From Lentimicrobium sp. L6 (GTDB taxonomy: Bacteria; Bacteroidota; Bacteroidia; Bacteroidales; UBA12170): 64,000 nt of DNA. The position numbers and the translations under genes are program-made. Numbering within the stretch: the stretch's first letter is position 1; the number at the start of each line of letters is the position of its first letter. Under the pieces are notes generated by a model that ran no database searches, was not told the DNA's origin, and saw only the letters and a program-made list of their open reading frames with translations. This document shows, piece by piece, positions 8,865 through 18,986 of this stretch. The stretch lies in contig NZ_JABKCA010000006.1 of the NCBI RefSeq assembly GCF_013166655.1, positions 37,062 to 101,061 of the forward strand. Direction: 5' to 3'.

Positions 8865-11107
8865 TTCTCTATTTTTATTTTATAATTTGTATCATCCTTG
8901 TAATATGTGGTTTCATCTTTAGAAAGAATATACACCGATAATTCATACTCCCCCTCCTCCAATTCTTTTGTAGGAATAATAACATTCCATCCACTAAACT
9001 CAAACTCCTGATTGGTAAAAGCTTTAGCCACATCTGCCCGTGGTAGTCCATAATCACTAGGAAAATATTTCTCCCCAATTCTTATGACCATACCCAAAGC
9101 TGATGAGTTGTGCAGATCATCCACAGCCCAACCTCGAATCTCAATGCTTTCTCCTTTGATTTCAACGGCCTCCTCAAAATTATTAGCTCTGTTTATATTA
9201 TCAATTACATATCTGGTCTTCATAGGAGATTCAATAAGGTCGGCTAATAATTCCTTAGAATGCGCCTCAATAAACCTTACAGTGTATTTGTTTTCCGGAA
9301 CCCAAAAGCTTTTCTTGTCTTTATTCACCACCTTAAAATCAATATCATAACAGCCCCTATCAAAGTGTATTGGTATTTTTACCGACCAACCTGACATCAT
9401 CAAACTATTATCTTCATACCTATCAACAACATCTTTTCTTGGATTGACAAACTGTATTGGATATTCTTTATCTGCAATACTCACAAATACATTATTCATA
9501 GGGTTTTGACCTGTTTCATTTTTCACCCAACCATTTATCTCCAAAAAGTTTTCTTTGTGATGCGGAAGTATATAATTCCCATTTTGTCCACCAATATTAT
9601 CTACCACAAACTCTGCTGACTCACCCCCACTAGTCATTTCTAAATTATTAACACTCACTTGATTTGGCATAACATAAATTTCTTCGCTACCCTCCCCAAA
9701 AACAAACTTGTTATCAATCAATAGGGCTAGTTCAATATTCTGTATACCCCTTTGTAAAAGATTTGTTTTTATTTCAGCTTTCCAAATCAAACCTAAAGAA
9801 TCGCATTCTTTCACCTTACATGCTTCAAAGTACTGTTCATTAATTTTAATAAATACCTTCTTGGGTTTATTTGAAAAATCTTTAACAATTGCTCTGCCAG
9901 CTATTTGAAGCAAAGGAATGGAATGAACAAATGGTTTTTGAACATGAGCATTACCTATTCCATTTAAAGCATCGACACTCCAAAAAACGCTATCTTTCGA
10001 GTTTAAATAATCTGATTTCTCATATATAGGTGAAATATAATCCTCAACTTCTATTTTATGAAAATATCTTTTCACTTGTGCTTTATGATGCTCAATATGA
10101 TCGATAATATTTAATTTACTTACTTTCCTCCCAAAATCATTCGGTAATTGAGGATGGTACTGATTAAATATCCTAGCAATAACTAAATCACCTACTCCTT
10201 GAGTAAAATGTGAAGTTTCAAAGTAATTGAGGTTATTAGTTGTAATGGAGTTCAAGTCACTGAAATCGTAGAAATCAGTAAGCTCCGACAACATCTCCAA
10301 TCCTCGATAATATCTTTCCAAATCTAGGTTTAGAATTGTAGTGGCATGAACTGGATTGATAAAAAATTGGATGTTAATTTCATGTTCTTTTGCAAGATTC
10401 ACAATGTTTTCAATTTCCTTTATTGTGATATTTAAACGGCTTGGAAATTTCCTAGCACCCGAAGGTTTTAAAAATCGTGAACTAGAATTATGTGCTAACT
10501 TGCCTTTATTGCTAAGGCTTTCGAAAAAACTATTATAAGTAATTCCATTTTCAAATACTAAAGACCTATCTATTAATGGACTGCCCTTGGTATAAAAAAG
10601 GTTAATATAGTTCCAGGATGGCAGATAAAAAATATAGGACTGGAAAAATTTGATTTTTTCTATGAAGGTTGAAGGCGGTTTCTTTCTCAATAAATCATTT
10701 TCACTAGCTTCAACACCATAGAGTATGCCTTCAAAATCTAGCGATATCAATAAATTCTCAATCTTAACACCATGCGATATTAAATTACATATATCCTGAT
10801 AATGAGCTTTTGGAATTCCTGCACTATAGGTCATATTGTAATATTTGGAATTATTAATTCTTGCTGGGTTCAAAGCATTAACACGTGATGATCCAAAGAT
10901 AAAAGAATGATACCTATCAGGACTATTTAATACGTGTTTCATCTTCATGTATCGTTTATTTGGTTCCAATTTCGAATTTCTGTAATTACCAAAAAAGACT
11001 CCATAAGGATCAACAATGATATTGAAATATAGAATTGGCGCCGTGACGATAAAAAGAACGAGTACTACTTTAGCCAAACTGATATAAAAAGTTTTAAAAT
11101 CAGGCAT
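8861..11107 (-). CDS. SGNH hydrolase-like partner of MBOAT, with GW-type repeats
   Basis: 748 residues. There is one N-terminal transmembrane helix (about 10-32), then an SGNH-like domain (about 60-320) with FGSSR at 71-75 supplying the nucleophile-region Ser and SHFTQGVGD near 299-307 supplying His300. The usual DxxH is ExxH here (Glu297). The rest is beta-rich: a diverged module at about 365-480, and two clearer ones from about 500 (INGW at 524) and 632 (IRGW at 657; GLPRADV; FSGW). Such proteins sit next to MBOAT acyltransferases and complete O-acylation of glycans in the periplasm, as AlgJ/AlgX do with AlgI. It lies 3 bp from the MBOAT gene and overlaps the next gene by 4 bp. Confidence 0.75.
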   Translation of the reverse strand: MPDFKTFYISLAKVVLVLFIVTAPILYFNIIVDPYGVFFGNYRNSKLEPNKRYMKMKHVLNSPDRYHSFIFGSSRVNALNPARINNSKYYNMTYSAGIPKAHYQDICNLISHGVKIENLLISLDFEGILYGVEASENDLLRKKPPSTFIEKIKFFQSYIFYLPSWNYINLFYTKGSPLIDRSLVFENGITYNSFFESLSNKGKLAHNSSSRFLKPSGARKFPSRLNITIKEIENIVNLAKEHEINIQFFINPVHATTILNLDLERYYRGLEMLSELTDFYDFSDLNSITTNNLNYFETSHFTQGVGDLVIARIFNQYHPQLPNDFGRKVSKLNIIDHIEHHKAQVKRYFHKIEVEDYISPIYEKSDYLNSKDSVFWSVDALNGIGNAHVQKPFVHSIPLLQIAGRAIVKDFSNKPKKVFIKINEQYFEACKVKECDSLGLIWKAEIKTNLLQRGIQNIELALLIDNKFVFGEGSEEIYVMPNQVSVNNLEMTSGGESAEFVVDNIGGQNGNYILPHHKENFLEINGWVKNETGQNPMNNVFVSIADKEYPIQFVNPRKDVVDRYEDNSLMMSGWSVKIPIHFDRGCYDIDFKVVNKDKKSFWVPENKYTVRFIEAHSKELLADLIESPMKTRYVIDNINRANNFEEAVEIKGESIEIRGWAVDDLHNSSALGMVIRIGEKYFPSDYGLPRADVAKAFTNQEFEFSGWNVIIPTKELEEGEYELSVYILSKDETTYYKDDTNYKIKIEK

Positions 11108-11110
11108 AGG

Positions 11111-12559
11111 CTAGAATTGAAAGTAAATAAACTGTTGAGAACTAGAAAACTGACCTAGATACACAAGACTTGCTATCGCTAAAAGATAAACTGTCCACCT
11201 CATAAAGAATGGAAGGTTTTCAATTTGAAGGAAATATTGTTTTCTTCTTTGAACCCATTCAACTATAATCAACAATATAACAAACACGAATGAGGGTGAC
11301 AAAACCCAGTTAAAAATAAGCTCTGGTCTAACTCCAATATTCAACACCGATAATTTTAAATAGCTGAAAGCTTCAGATAAACTTGCCGACCTAAAGAACA
11401 CCATCGAGAAGGTAAACAAAGCAAATGTTATTAAAATTTGCAGGGTCTCTTTTAGGCTTGGAAGTTTTCTATCATATGCCACAATATTAGTGTATTTTCT
11501 CTTTTTAGATGATAATAACAAGGGCAAATAATACAATCCATTAAGAAATCCCCAAATCACAAAAGTCCAATTTGCTCCATGCCAAAAACCACTGATGGTA
11601 AATGTGATTATTATATTTCTTACTTGCTTAGATTTAGAACAATAGCTCCCACCCAATGGAATAAATACATAATCGCGAAACCAAGTAGAAAGTGAAATAT
11701 GCCAACGCTGCCAAAACTCATTTATATTTCTGGAGAAAAAGGGATAGGCGAAATTCCTCATCAAATCGAAGCCAAAAAGTCTTGCTGTACCTATTGCAAT
11801 ATCTGTATATCCAGAAAAATCACCATAAATTTGAAATACGAATAAAATAGCTCCAAATATCAAAACAAGCCCAGGTGTTGCAGCTAAATCTCCACCAAAA
11901 ATTAAGTCAACTTGGATGGCTAAGGTATCGGCAATCACCACCTTCTTAATTAATCCTGCTAATATTTGTCTAAGGCCATCTTTGGCTTTTACAACATTAA
12001 AAACTCTCGCATTCTGAAATTGAGGTAAAAGTTTTGAAGCCCGTTCTATAGGTCCCGCTACCAATTGTGGAAAAAAGCTGACAAAAGCAAAAAATGAAAT
12101 TATCTGTGTAGTGGGTTCTATTTTCTTTCTATATATATCTATGGTATAACTCAGAGTTTGAAAAGTATAGAAGCTAATTCCAACAGGTAAAATAATATTC
12201 AAACTCGATTCATGTAGATGAATTCCCACGTATCTAAACGCCTCAATAAGTGATTCTGAAAAGAAATTATAGTATTTAAAAAAGCCCAGAAAACCCAAGT
12301 TGATGGCTAAACTAAGCCATAGTAATAGTTTCCTACCTAGCTTCCCTTTTTGTTTTGCTAAAAAATATCCTATGGTATAGTCTGAAATTGAGCTGATAAA
12401 AATCAATGATAAAAAACGCCAATCCCACCAACCATAAAACACATAGCTTGCCACAACTAGTAAAAGGTTTTGTACTTTGAGGTTTTTATTGAAAACAAAC
12501 CAATACAGCACAAAAACAATAGGCAAAAACAAGGCAAAGGTGAGTGAATTAAATATCAT
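11111..12559 (-). CDS. MBOAT family O-acyltransferase (AlgI/DltB-like)
   Basis: 482 residues with about eleven hydrophobic segments. Diagnostic blocks are LPVGISFYTFQTLSYTIDIYR, FPQLVAGPIERAS, FWQRWHISLSTWFRDY and GFWHGANWTFVIWG, the last holding the conserved MBOAT His. These proteins pass acyl groups (usually acetyl) across the membrane to a periplasmic acceptor, together with an SGNH-like partner, which here is the next gene. Spacing is 3 bp on both sides, so it is clearly part of the operon. The acceptor is presumably the glycan made by this locus. Confidence 0.93.
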   Translation of the reverse strand: MIFNSLTFALFLPIVFVLYWFVFNKNLKVQNLLLVVASYVFYGWWDWRFLSLIFISSISDYTIGYFLAKQKGKLGRKLLLWLSLAINLGFLGFFKYYNFFSESLIEAFRYVGIHLHESSLNIILPVGISFYTFQTLSYTIDIYRKKIEPTTQIISFFAFVSFFPQLVAGPIERASKLLPQFQNARVFNVVKAKDGLRQILAGLIKKVVIADTLAIQVDLIFGGDLAATPGLVLIFGAILFVFQIYGDFSGYTDIAIGTARLFGFDLMRNFAYPFFSRNINEFWQRWHISLSTWFRDYVFIPLGGSYCSKSKQVRNIIITFTISGFWHGANWTFVIWGFLNGLYYLPLLLSSKKRKYTNIVAYDRKLPSLKETLQILITFALFTFSMVFFRSASLSEAFSYLKLSVLNIGVRPELIFNWVLSPSFVFVILLIIVEWVQRRKQYFLQIENLPFFMRWTVYLLAIASLVYLGQFSSSQQFIYFQF

Positions 12560-12562
12560 AAT

Positions 12563-13612
12563 TTAGTTTTTTGCACTCTTTATAGATATTAATTCCCGCT
12601 TCAATTTCTTAATTTCATCAGATTGTAGTTTTAGTTTTTCCATCAACAAAGGAATTACTAGTTCTAAATTTAAACCTGAATATGGTTCCCAAGCATCTGT
12701 TTCCGAGGGTAAAGAATCGTTAAACAATGTGTTGCTATTATCTAAAAACAATTCTGCAATTCTATTATTCGACTGGGTATATTTATTGATTATAGCAATG
12801 CTTTCTAAAGGAGATAGAAAACCCTTAGTACTTGTATTATTTTTTCGCTGTTTTTCGTTTATTATATCATGCATGAGATCGAGGTAGCTATGATCGTGCT
12901 GATCTTTAACCAATTCCTTACTAAGTCTCAATAACTCTATGGTATCTCTATCGAAGCCAATATTGAAATTCTCATTGGAAAACGGAGGATTCTGAAATTC
13001 CGTATCCCTCTTAACACCTAAAACACCTAGAAAATGCTCAACAACATCTTCTCCAATTGTTGATTTTTCATAGGGAAAAACCTGAAATTCAGAAGGTTCA
13101 AATTTATCTAGCCACATATTCAAATTATCTAACCAGTCTAGGTTAAGGGTTTCATAATAATCTTGAATATTATTGCACTCAGGAAGCTTATGACCCCATT
13201 GCTTCCAGGCAGATTCTAAATATTTATCTTGTCGTCTTAGGTATAATATAATGCTCAGATCAAAACCCAATTTCTCGATTATATCTTTCATTAAACCAGA
13301 CCACCAGTGCCAAAAGAAACCCTCGTTACTTATCACAATCTTTTTTATCCTATTTTTCTGACAATACCTTTTTATGTCGCTAAAAAGCTCAATACACTCT
13401 TTATCAGCATGCTTAACAAAGGTATTCATAAAATAGGGTGCATGATTATGCTGATTTCCATTTGAATAGTCATTAGAGTTAAGATTTGGATACAAAATGG
13501 AATGCTTATTAAATAAGTGTTTTCTATTGGTGTTTAAAAAACTTTGAATGGCACTACTCCCTGTTTTAGGTTGTCCAATATGTAAGTAAATCTTTATCCT
13601 CTTTTTAAACAT
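12563..13612 (-). CDS. Sulfotransferase-like P-loop protein
   Basis: 349 residues from the ATG at 13612; a TTG six bases upstream is the only in-frame alternative. The N-terminus is a short strand followed by HIGQPKTGSSAIQSFL, the 5'-phosphosulfate-binding loop of PAPS sulfotransferases. LYLRRQDKYLESAWKQWG further in fits the 3'-phosphate-binding region. The C-terminal 25 residues are Lys/Glu-rich and helical (ELVIPLLMEKLKLQSDEIKK). The likely role is sulfation of a polysaccharide in the cytoplasm, or a related glycan modification. It is placed between the five-enzyme fusion and the MBOAT gene. Confidence 0.75.
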   Translation of the reverse strand: MFKKRIKIYLHIGQPKTGSSAIQSFLNTNRKHLFNKHSILYPNLNSNDYSNGNQHNHAPYFMNTFVKHADKECIELFSDIKRYCQKNRIKKIVISNEGFFWHWWSGLMKDIIEKLGFDLSIILYLRRQDKYLESAWKQWGHKLPECNNIQDYYETLNLDWLDNLNMWLDKFEPSEFQVFPYEKSTIGEDVVEHFLGVLGVKRDTEFQNPPFSNENFNIGFDRDTIELLRLSKELVKDQHDHSYLDLMHDIINEKQRKNNTSTKGFLSPLESIAIINKYTQSNNRIAELFLDNSNTLFNDSLPSETDAWEPYSGLNLELVIPLLMEKLKLQSDEIKKLKRELISIKSAKN

Positions 13613-13666
13613 GATCAATTTGTTTGATGATTGATTGTTTTTAAAAAACTAATTATTGTCTGGTTA

Positions 13667-16600
13667 TTATATCCTGTTTTGTAAAATCATCTTGCTATCA
13701 TATAGCTCTGCAAATTCCTTGTCATTTAAATCTGGCCATATATTTCTAAGATCACAAGTTACACTATTAATCATTAAATCTATAACCTTTGGCGAAAGTT
13801 TGTTTTCCTGAACCACCTTTAAATGGATTTTATAATAATCGGGAAGTGTATTTTTCGCTAAAATCTTATTTGTAACTACAACTGATGTGGAATGAACACG
13901 ATGATAGTTGAGGTGAGCAGGATGATAATATATTTCCCCTGTTTTTAATATGGATAGGTATGAATACCAGTCTCCACCATTTTTAAACTCAGCTGCTTTT
14001 TCAAAATCAACAGATTTAATAGCTTGTGCTTCAAAAATAACTGCACTAACATTTGGAATGGTATTTCTAATGGCAAGAGCAGATTCTATTTCATTTTTAC
14101 CCTCCTCATAATATTCTTTTTGCCACCTCTCTTTGGGAAACCCAAGGTTACTGTAATGACCAATATTGATATAATGTTCCTTTTCCACTTCGCCAATTTG
14201 ATCAACTTGATGAGAAGCACTATAAGCCATCCGTACATTAGGATTGCTAAAAGCTACCAATAGACTCTCAATAAATTCGGGGGTTGCCACATCATCTCCT
14301 TCGGCAATCCATATATATTTCCCTTGTGCTTGTTCCACACCTTTTCCCCATTGCTTAAAAGGGGAACCAGTATTTACTTCATTAGTAATAATTCGAATAC
14401 TGGAATTCGTTTCATACTTTCTAATTAATGATAAACTATTGTCAGTGGAACAATCATCAAGTATAATTATCTCAAAATCCTTAAATGTTTGATTTAAAAT
14501 ACTCTCAATCCTTTCTACCACAAAATCACCATGATTAAAAACAGGAACCACAACACTCACCAATGGTTGTGTTTTCATTTCCTTATGGCAAGCCTTCAAT
14601 ATTTGAGGAACAGCAATATCAGTAGTATATGATGAGAACACCTTCTCTCGGGCTTTGGCACCAAGTTTTTGCTTTAGCTTTTCATCAGAAATCAATTTAG
14701 AAATAACATCAGCAGCTTTCTCCACATCAAGAAAAGGAACGGAAAAACCAGCATCATCGCCAACTAAGGTAGGAATGCCACCAGCTTTTTCAAAACAAAC
14801 TATTGGCAAGCCACACTCAGCTGCCTCTAAACACACTAATGGAAACGGATCCTCTCTAGAAGGTAAGAAAAATAAATCTCCAGCGGCAAAATATTCAGAT
14901 GGATTATTTCGTGATGGAATAATGTTAATCAGCTTTTCTAACTTATACTTCTTGATATACTCTTCCCACTCGGTCCAGTCTCCCCAGTCTGCATGCTCAA
15001 TATTCCAATAATTATCACCAATCCAATTAAACTCAAAATTCTCAACCCCTCTCTTTTTTAATTCATGAGCTACTTTAATAAAAACATCGGTGCCTTTCCT
15101 CCAGTTAATAGTTCCACAAGCCCAAATAATGGTTTTATGTTCTGGCAAAGCAAGCATTTCCCTTCGGTCCAACTTGTTTGGTTCTACTATATAATGAGGC
15201 TTAATAAATTCATGTATGCATAAAATATCCGTAGGTTTTATATTATGATTTTCTTGAAGGTTTATTTCTACAGGTTCTGAACAAGCAATATGTAAATTAG
15301 TTTTGTTTTTCCAGACTTCACGTGTTTTGTCGAGTGTGTACTTTTGTATTGATTTTTCGAGCTCGTGTATATGAGTGATAAATGGAGCATTAAAAGCTGA
15401 AAGGAAAGAATATATCTGAGTAGAAACTATGGTGTTTCCATATATTAAATCAACCGTTCCTACCTTATTCTCGAGCTGATGTATGGCCTCCTCTCCATAT
15501 TCGTTTTCTAATTGATCCCACATATAAAGGTCAGCTACACTTTCAATAGCAAACTTTAACTTTCCACCATCATCTCCAAGTTTTAAGGCCACAACACTCA
15601 TTTTAATACTGGTATTATGATACAACCAATTTAAAATATTCAATAAAATCTGTTGAGCTCCAGCTTGAAACAAATCGTGAGTTATGAATAAAATGCTTGG
15701 GCCTGTGGGAAGTTTTTTACGATGTTCAGATTGGTCAATTCTCATTTTATCGCTAAAATAAGATTTCTGAATACTGAATGAACTATCTTTCACAAACTGT
15801 GGCCAAAGTCTTTCTAAATAATGTGCCAAGGTGTAGTCCAACTGATTTTTCTCCTCTTCAAAATCTTCCATCTGAATATTTAACTGGAGTAGTTCCTTAA
15901 AGGATTGGGGGCGAAACCAAAACATTGATCCTGTTGGAAATTCAAAATTGAAATCACTTCTAGTTGATCGAATTTTAGGTAATTTACTGTGGGATTGGTA
16001 AAACTTCGCAGATGCATCATCATTAATCCAATCATTATCTTTATAAACAACTGATAGATAAGGGTATTCAATTGGCCAAACGACACCAAGTTTTTTATCA
16101 CTTTTAAATGAATGTAAAATTTTCTTAATGGGAGCTTTTCCGCCAATCAATTGCTCTAGAAGGTATTTTCGCCACCCCTCTAAATGTAAGTTGTGTGGAC
16201 TTTTCTTAGAGTGTATTTTACATACCAAATCATAGTTTTGTAAATGACTTTTATAATAACTCACAAAAGGAAATATATCTCGCCCTTTATTGGAGAATGA
16301 TTTAACTAATACCTGGCTTCCTTTAAATTTTGAACTAAACAATACATTCACTTTTTCAATATAATTTGCTCTTGTACTAATAAAAATATCAAAAGAAATG
16401 GGTATATTTTTAAGATACTCTATTATTTCATCGGCCAAATCAAAATAGTATAAATGACATACTATTGCAACTTTCTGTTCTGTCCAAGAATCATCATCTA
16501 TTTCTACATTGTTAATATCTGCAAGGCTCAAACTATGATTTTCATCTACCTTTATCGCTTTGGGTAAGCGATTCTCATTAATACCATATTTCAAATAATG

Positions 16601-18955
16601 TAATAATGGATTTATTCCGAAACTTACTACATCAGGATTTGTTTCTAAATAAAACTGATTATCAAAGTCTTTGCTTGGGTTTCTTTTTTCCTTATATCCC
16701 CAATATAAATAGTGTTCATGTGGCTCAATGCCTGCTTCTTTTACATCTTTATTCTTATGAATATAATATTCGGCATTGAATAAATCACTTTCTTTTATAA
16801 GCTTCAGTGTATCATTATCAGACATCTCTGTGATTACATTTGGAGTATCTGTTTGTCGTTCTAATATTCTTTGGTATTCTGTGTTGGTCAGCTCATTTCC
16901 CTCAACATCAATATTCACACATTTTCGAGTTTCTTTTTTGCCAAACAATAAATAATGATACAAGGGATTTATTCCAGCCTCCTTAACATCAGGATTTTGC
17001 TCTAAATAGAGTTTACTATTAAATATTTCAGAGGGATTTCTTCCCTCTATGCCTCCATGAAAAAGAAAATGTTTGATTGGGGAAACTCCAGACACCTCCA
17101 CATCCTCATTATTTGAAAGATAATAATTTGCATCGAAAAGCTCAGTGTTTTTGAGCAGTTTATCAAAACGATATTTAAGAATAATATTTGTTATAGCCTC
17201 AAATATTGGCAACCTAAATACCTTTGTTATTCTCCACGATATAGAGTTTTTAATCATTTTGGCATTTATTTCTAAGTTTAATTTTTCACTGTGAAGGTTT
17301 TGAACCTGACTCTCTTTATCTTGAATTACTCGCTCCAACTCAACTACACTTTCCTCTGTACTGTTTATTATGGCACGATTATCCTGATTCTTACTTTCTA
17401 ATATTTCTATTTGCTTTAAATATTTATTGATTGAGAGGTTCAACTTTTCATTTTTCTTCTTAAACCTGATATTATCATCCTTAAGCAGTTGCGAACCATA
17501 GTTCAAGAATTCAAAGTACATTTCTGGAGATATCTTGTTTTTCCATTTATTCTTTAGAGAAATATCCATCTCATGAATTTTTTTCGCATTACTCCTTACT
17601 CCAGATGAATTGGTATCAATATATTTTCCTGTAAGTTTATTCATATGAATAATAGAACCCAACATTGATACTTGTATTATAAAATTCCAATCCTCATATA
17701 ATTCAAAATCCTCATCAAACTCACATTCTTTGAGAACAGAATTGCTAAACATTATTGCGTTTAATGGAATATAATTCCCCCATAAAAGCTTTATAAAATC
17801 GAAGTCATCATTGTAAACATTTAAGACATCATGATTAGCATCTACTCTTTCTATATTAGAATATGCAGCAACAGAATTGCTTCCTTGTAAAACATTAATT
17901 AAAGCCCCACAATGAAAGCTATACAACAGATCATCTTCATCAAGGAAACAGAAATAGGTGCCGTTTACATGTTTTAAACCAACATTTGCAGCTTGTGGCC
18001 TCGATAATGGTCTGTTCTCAGAAATTACTCTCAATGGAAAATTCCCACAAGAATCCCCTAAAACAATTGAATTCTTCCCCAATGCATCTATCACTAGAAC
18101 TTCAATATTTGAATAGCTTTGTTCACTTATAGACTTTAAGGCTTGAGCTAAATCTCTCCTGTTCATTGTTCGAACAACAATAGAAATCAATGGATTATTA
18201 TCATTTGGTAGATTTGAATCAATATTAATTGGACCCTTTTTTTGGTTTGTTTTTTGCCAAACTTCACTTCCAGAAAACAAATCTGTTGATGGCAAATAAA
18301 AATAAGCTTCGGCATATTTTATATTTTTCCCCAAAGTATAAGTTCTATAGGCATGAAGTGCATTTATATGATATTTATAATCCTGAGCTTCAAGTTGACT
18401 TTTGAAACAGTCCATGGCTTGGTTTAATTGAGCATAAAAACCTGATATATCGAGAAGTCTATTGGCTTTCTGCATTTGCCCAATTTCATAAAAATACAAC
18501 TCTATTTGATGAGAACACCTTTTTACTGATTCAACAAGAACCTGAAAAACAGAAATATGGTCAGGGTGTATTTCTGAAGAAGAAGGGAGATATATTATAG
18601 CTGGATGATGAGTTTCTAGTAATTGTAAAATATGTAAAATACTACTTTCATTAAAAAGGAATCCTCTATCTGGATAATCTAGAAAGATAGGCTCTCCATA
18701 TCCTAAAACACACGCTGCATTTATAGATTCTTGCTGCCTAATGGATTTATACAGACTTGACTTCTGACTCTCAATCACCGGTGAAGCACCATCGGTAATA
18801 ATAATCACTTCTACCTGATCTCCTTGGGCCAAATGTTTTAGAATAGCACCTCCACAGCCGAATACTTCATCATCGGGATGTGGAGCAAATACCAGAACAT
18901 TTCCTTTTTGCCAATCATTAGTTGTTTTATAAGGAATAAAGTCTTGCTCTTCCAT
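13667..18955 (-). CDS. Five-enzyme fusion: LmbE-GT2-RgpF-GT4-GT2
   Basis: A single 1762-residue frame with an ATG start. Residues 18-235 are a PIG-L/LmbE-type zinc deacetylase (PHPDDE at 25-30, HPDH at 131-134). Residues 255-470 are a GT2 domain (ISIVVRTMNRRD; DEDD at 339-342). Residues 480-570 are a charged helical linker. Four about 36-residue modules of the NPDVKEAGINPLYHYL type occur at about 607, 646, 725 and 764. Residues 828-1080 resemble the rhamnan-synthesis RgpF domain (SNKGRDIFPF, KIHSKKSPH). Residues 1086-1455 are GT4 (THDLFQAGAQQ; PSREDPFPLVCLEAAECGLP). Residues 1465-1762 are a second GT2 (PVFNHGDF; AEGDD). It probably builds several linkages of the glycan without releasing intermediates. 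No stop codon or frameshift interrupts it. Confidence 0.88.
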   Translation of the reverse strand: MEEQDFIPYKTTNDWQKGNVLVFAPHPDDEVFGCGGAILKHLAQGDQVEVIIITDGASPVIESQKSSLYKSIRQQESINAACVLGYGEPIFLDYPDRGFLFNESSILHILQLLETHHPAIIYLPSSSEIHPDHISVFQVLVESVKRCSHQIELYFYEIGQMQKANRLLDISGFYAQLNQAMDCFKSQLEAQDYKYHINALHAYRTYTLGKNIKYAEAYFYLPSTDLFSGSEVWQKTNQKKGPINIDSNLPNDNNPLISIVVRTMNRRDLAQALKSISEQSYSNIEVLVIDALGKNSIVLGDSCGNFPLRVISENRPLSRPQAANVGLKHVNGTYFCFLDEDDLLYSFHCGALINVLQGSNSVAAYSNIERVDANHDVLNVYNDDFDFIKLLWGNYIPLNAIMFSNSVLKECEFDEDFELYEDWNFIIQVSMLGSIIHMNKLTGKYIDTNSSGVRSNAKKIHEMDISLKNKWKNKISPEMYFEFLNYGSQLLKDDNIRFKKKNEKLNLSINKYLKQIEILESKNQDNRAIINSTEESVVELERVIQDKESQVQNLHSEKLNLEINAKMIKNSISWRITKVFRLPIFEAITNIILKYRFDKLLKNTELFDANYYLSNNEDVEVSGVSPIKHFLFHGGIEGRNPSEIFNSKLYLEQNPDVKEAGINPLYHYLLFGKKETRKCVNIDVEGNELTNTEYQRILERQTDTPNVITEMSDNDTLKLIKESDLFNAEYYIHKNKDVKEAGIEPHEHYLYWGYKEKRNPSKDFDNQFYLETNPDVVSFGINPLLHYLKYGINENRLPKAIKVDENHSLSLADINNVEIDDDSWTEQKVAIVCHLYYFDLADEIIEYLKNIPISFDIFISTRANYIEKVNVLFSSKFKGSQVLVKSFSNKGRDIFPFVSYYKSHLQNYDLVCKIHSKKSPHNLHLEGWRKYLLEQLIGGKAPIKKILHSFKSDKKLGVVWPIEYPYLSVVYKDNDWINDDASAKFYQSHSKLPKIRSTRSDFNFEFPTGSMFWFRPQSFKELLQLNIQMEDFEEEKNQLDYTLAHYLERLWPQFVKDSSFSIQKSYFSDKMRIDQSEHRKKLPTGPSILFITHDLFQAGAQQILLNILNWLYHNTSIKMSVVALKLGDDGGKLKFAIESVADLYMWDQLENEYGEEAIHQLENKVGTVDLIYGNTIVSTQIYSFLSAFNAPFITHIHELEKSIQKYTLDKTREVWKNKTNLHIACSEPVEINLQENHNIKPTDILCIHEFIKPHYIVEPNKLDRREMLALPEHKTIIWACGTINWRKGTDVFIKVAHELKKRGVENFEFNWIGDNYWNIEHADWGDWTEWEEYIKKYKLEKLINIIPSRNNPSEYFAAGDLFFLPSREDPFPLVCLEAAECGLPIVCFEKAGGIPTLVGDDAGFSVPFLDVEKAADVISKLISDEKLKQKLGAKAREKVFSSYTTDIAVPQILKACHKEMKTQPLVSVVVPVFNHGDFVVERIESILNQTFKDFEIIILDDCSTDNSLSLIRKYETNSSIRIITNEVNTGSPFKQWGKGVEQAQGKYIWIAEGDDVATPEFIESLLVAFSNPNVRMAYSASHQVDQIGEVEKEHYINIGHYSNLGFPKERWQKEYYEEGKNEIESALAIRNTIPNVSAVIFEAQAIKSVDFEKAAEFKNGGDWYSYLSILKTGEIYYHPAHLNYHRVHSTSVVVTNKILAKNTLPDYYKIHLKVVQENKLSPKVIDLMINSVTCDLRNIWPDLNDKEFAELYDSKMILQNRI

Positions 18956-18986
18956 TTTTTCAATAATTTTACAATGGTTTAATTCA

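Noticed and set aside
14655..15011. Plus-strand open frame of 118 codons
   Set aside because: It is antisense to the GT4 domain of the five-enzyme fusion, where PSREDPFPLVCLEAAE is clearly coding.
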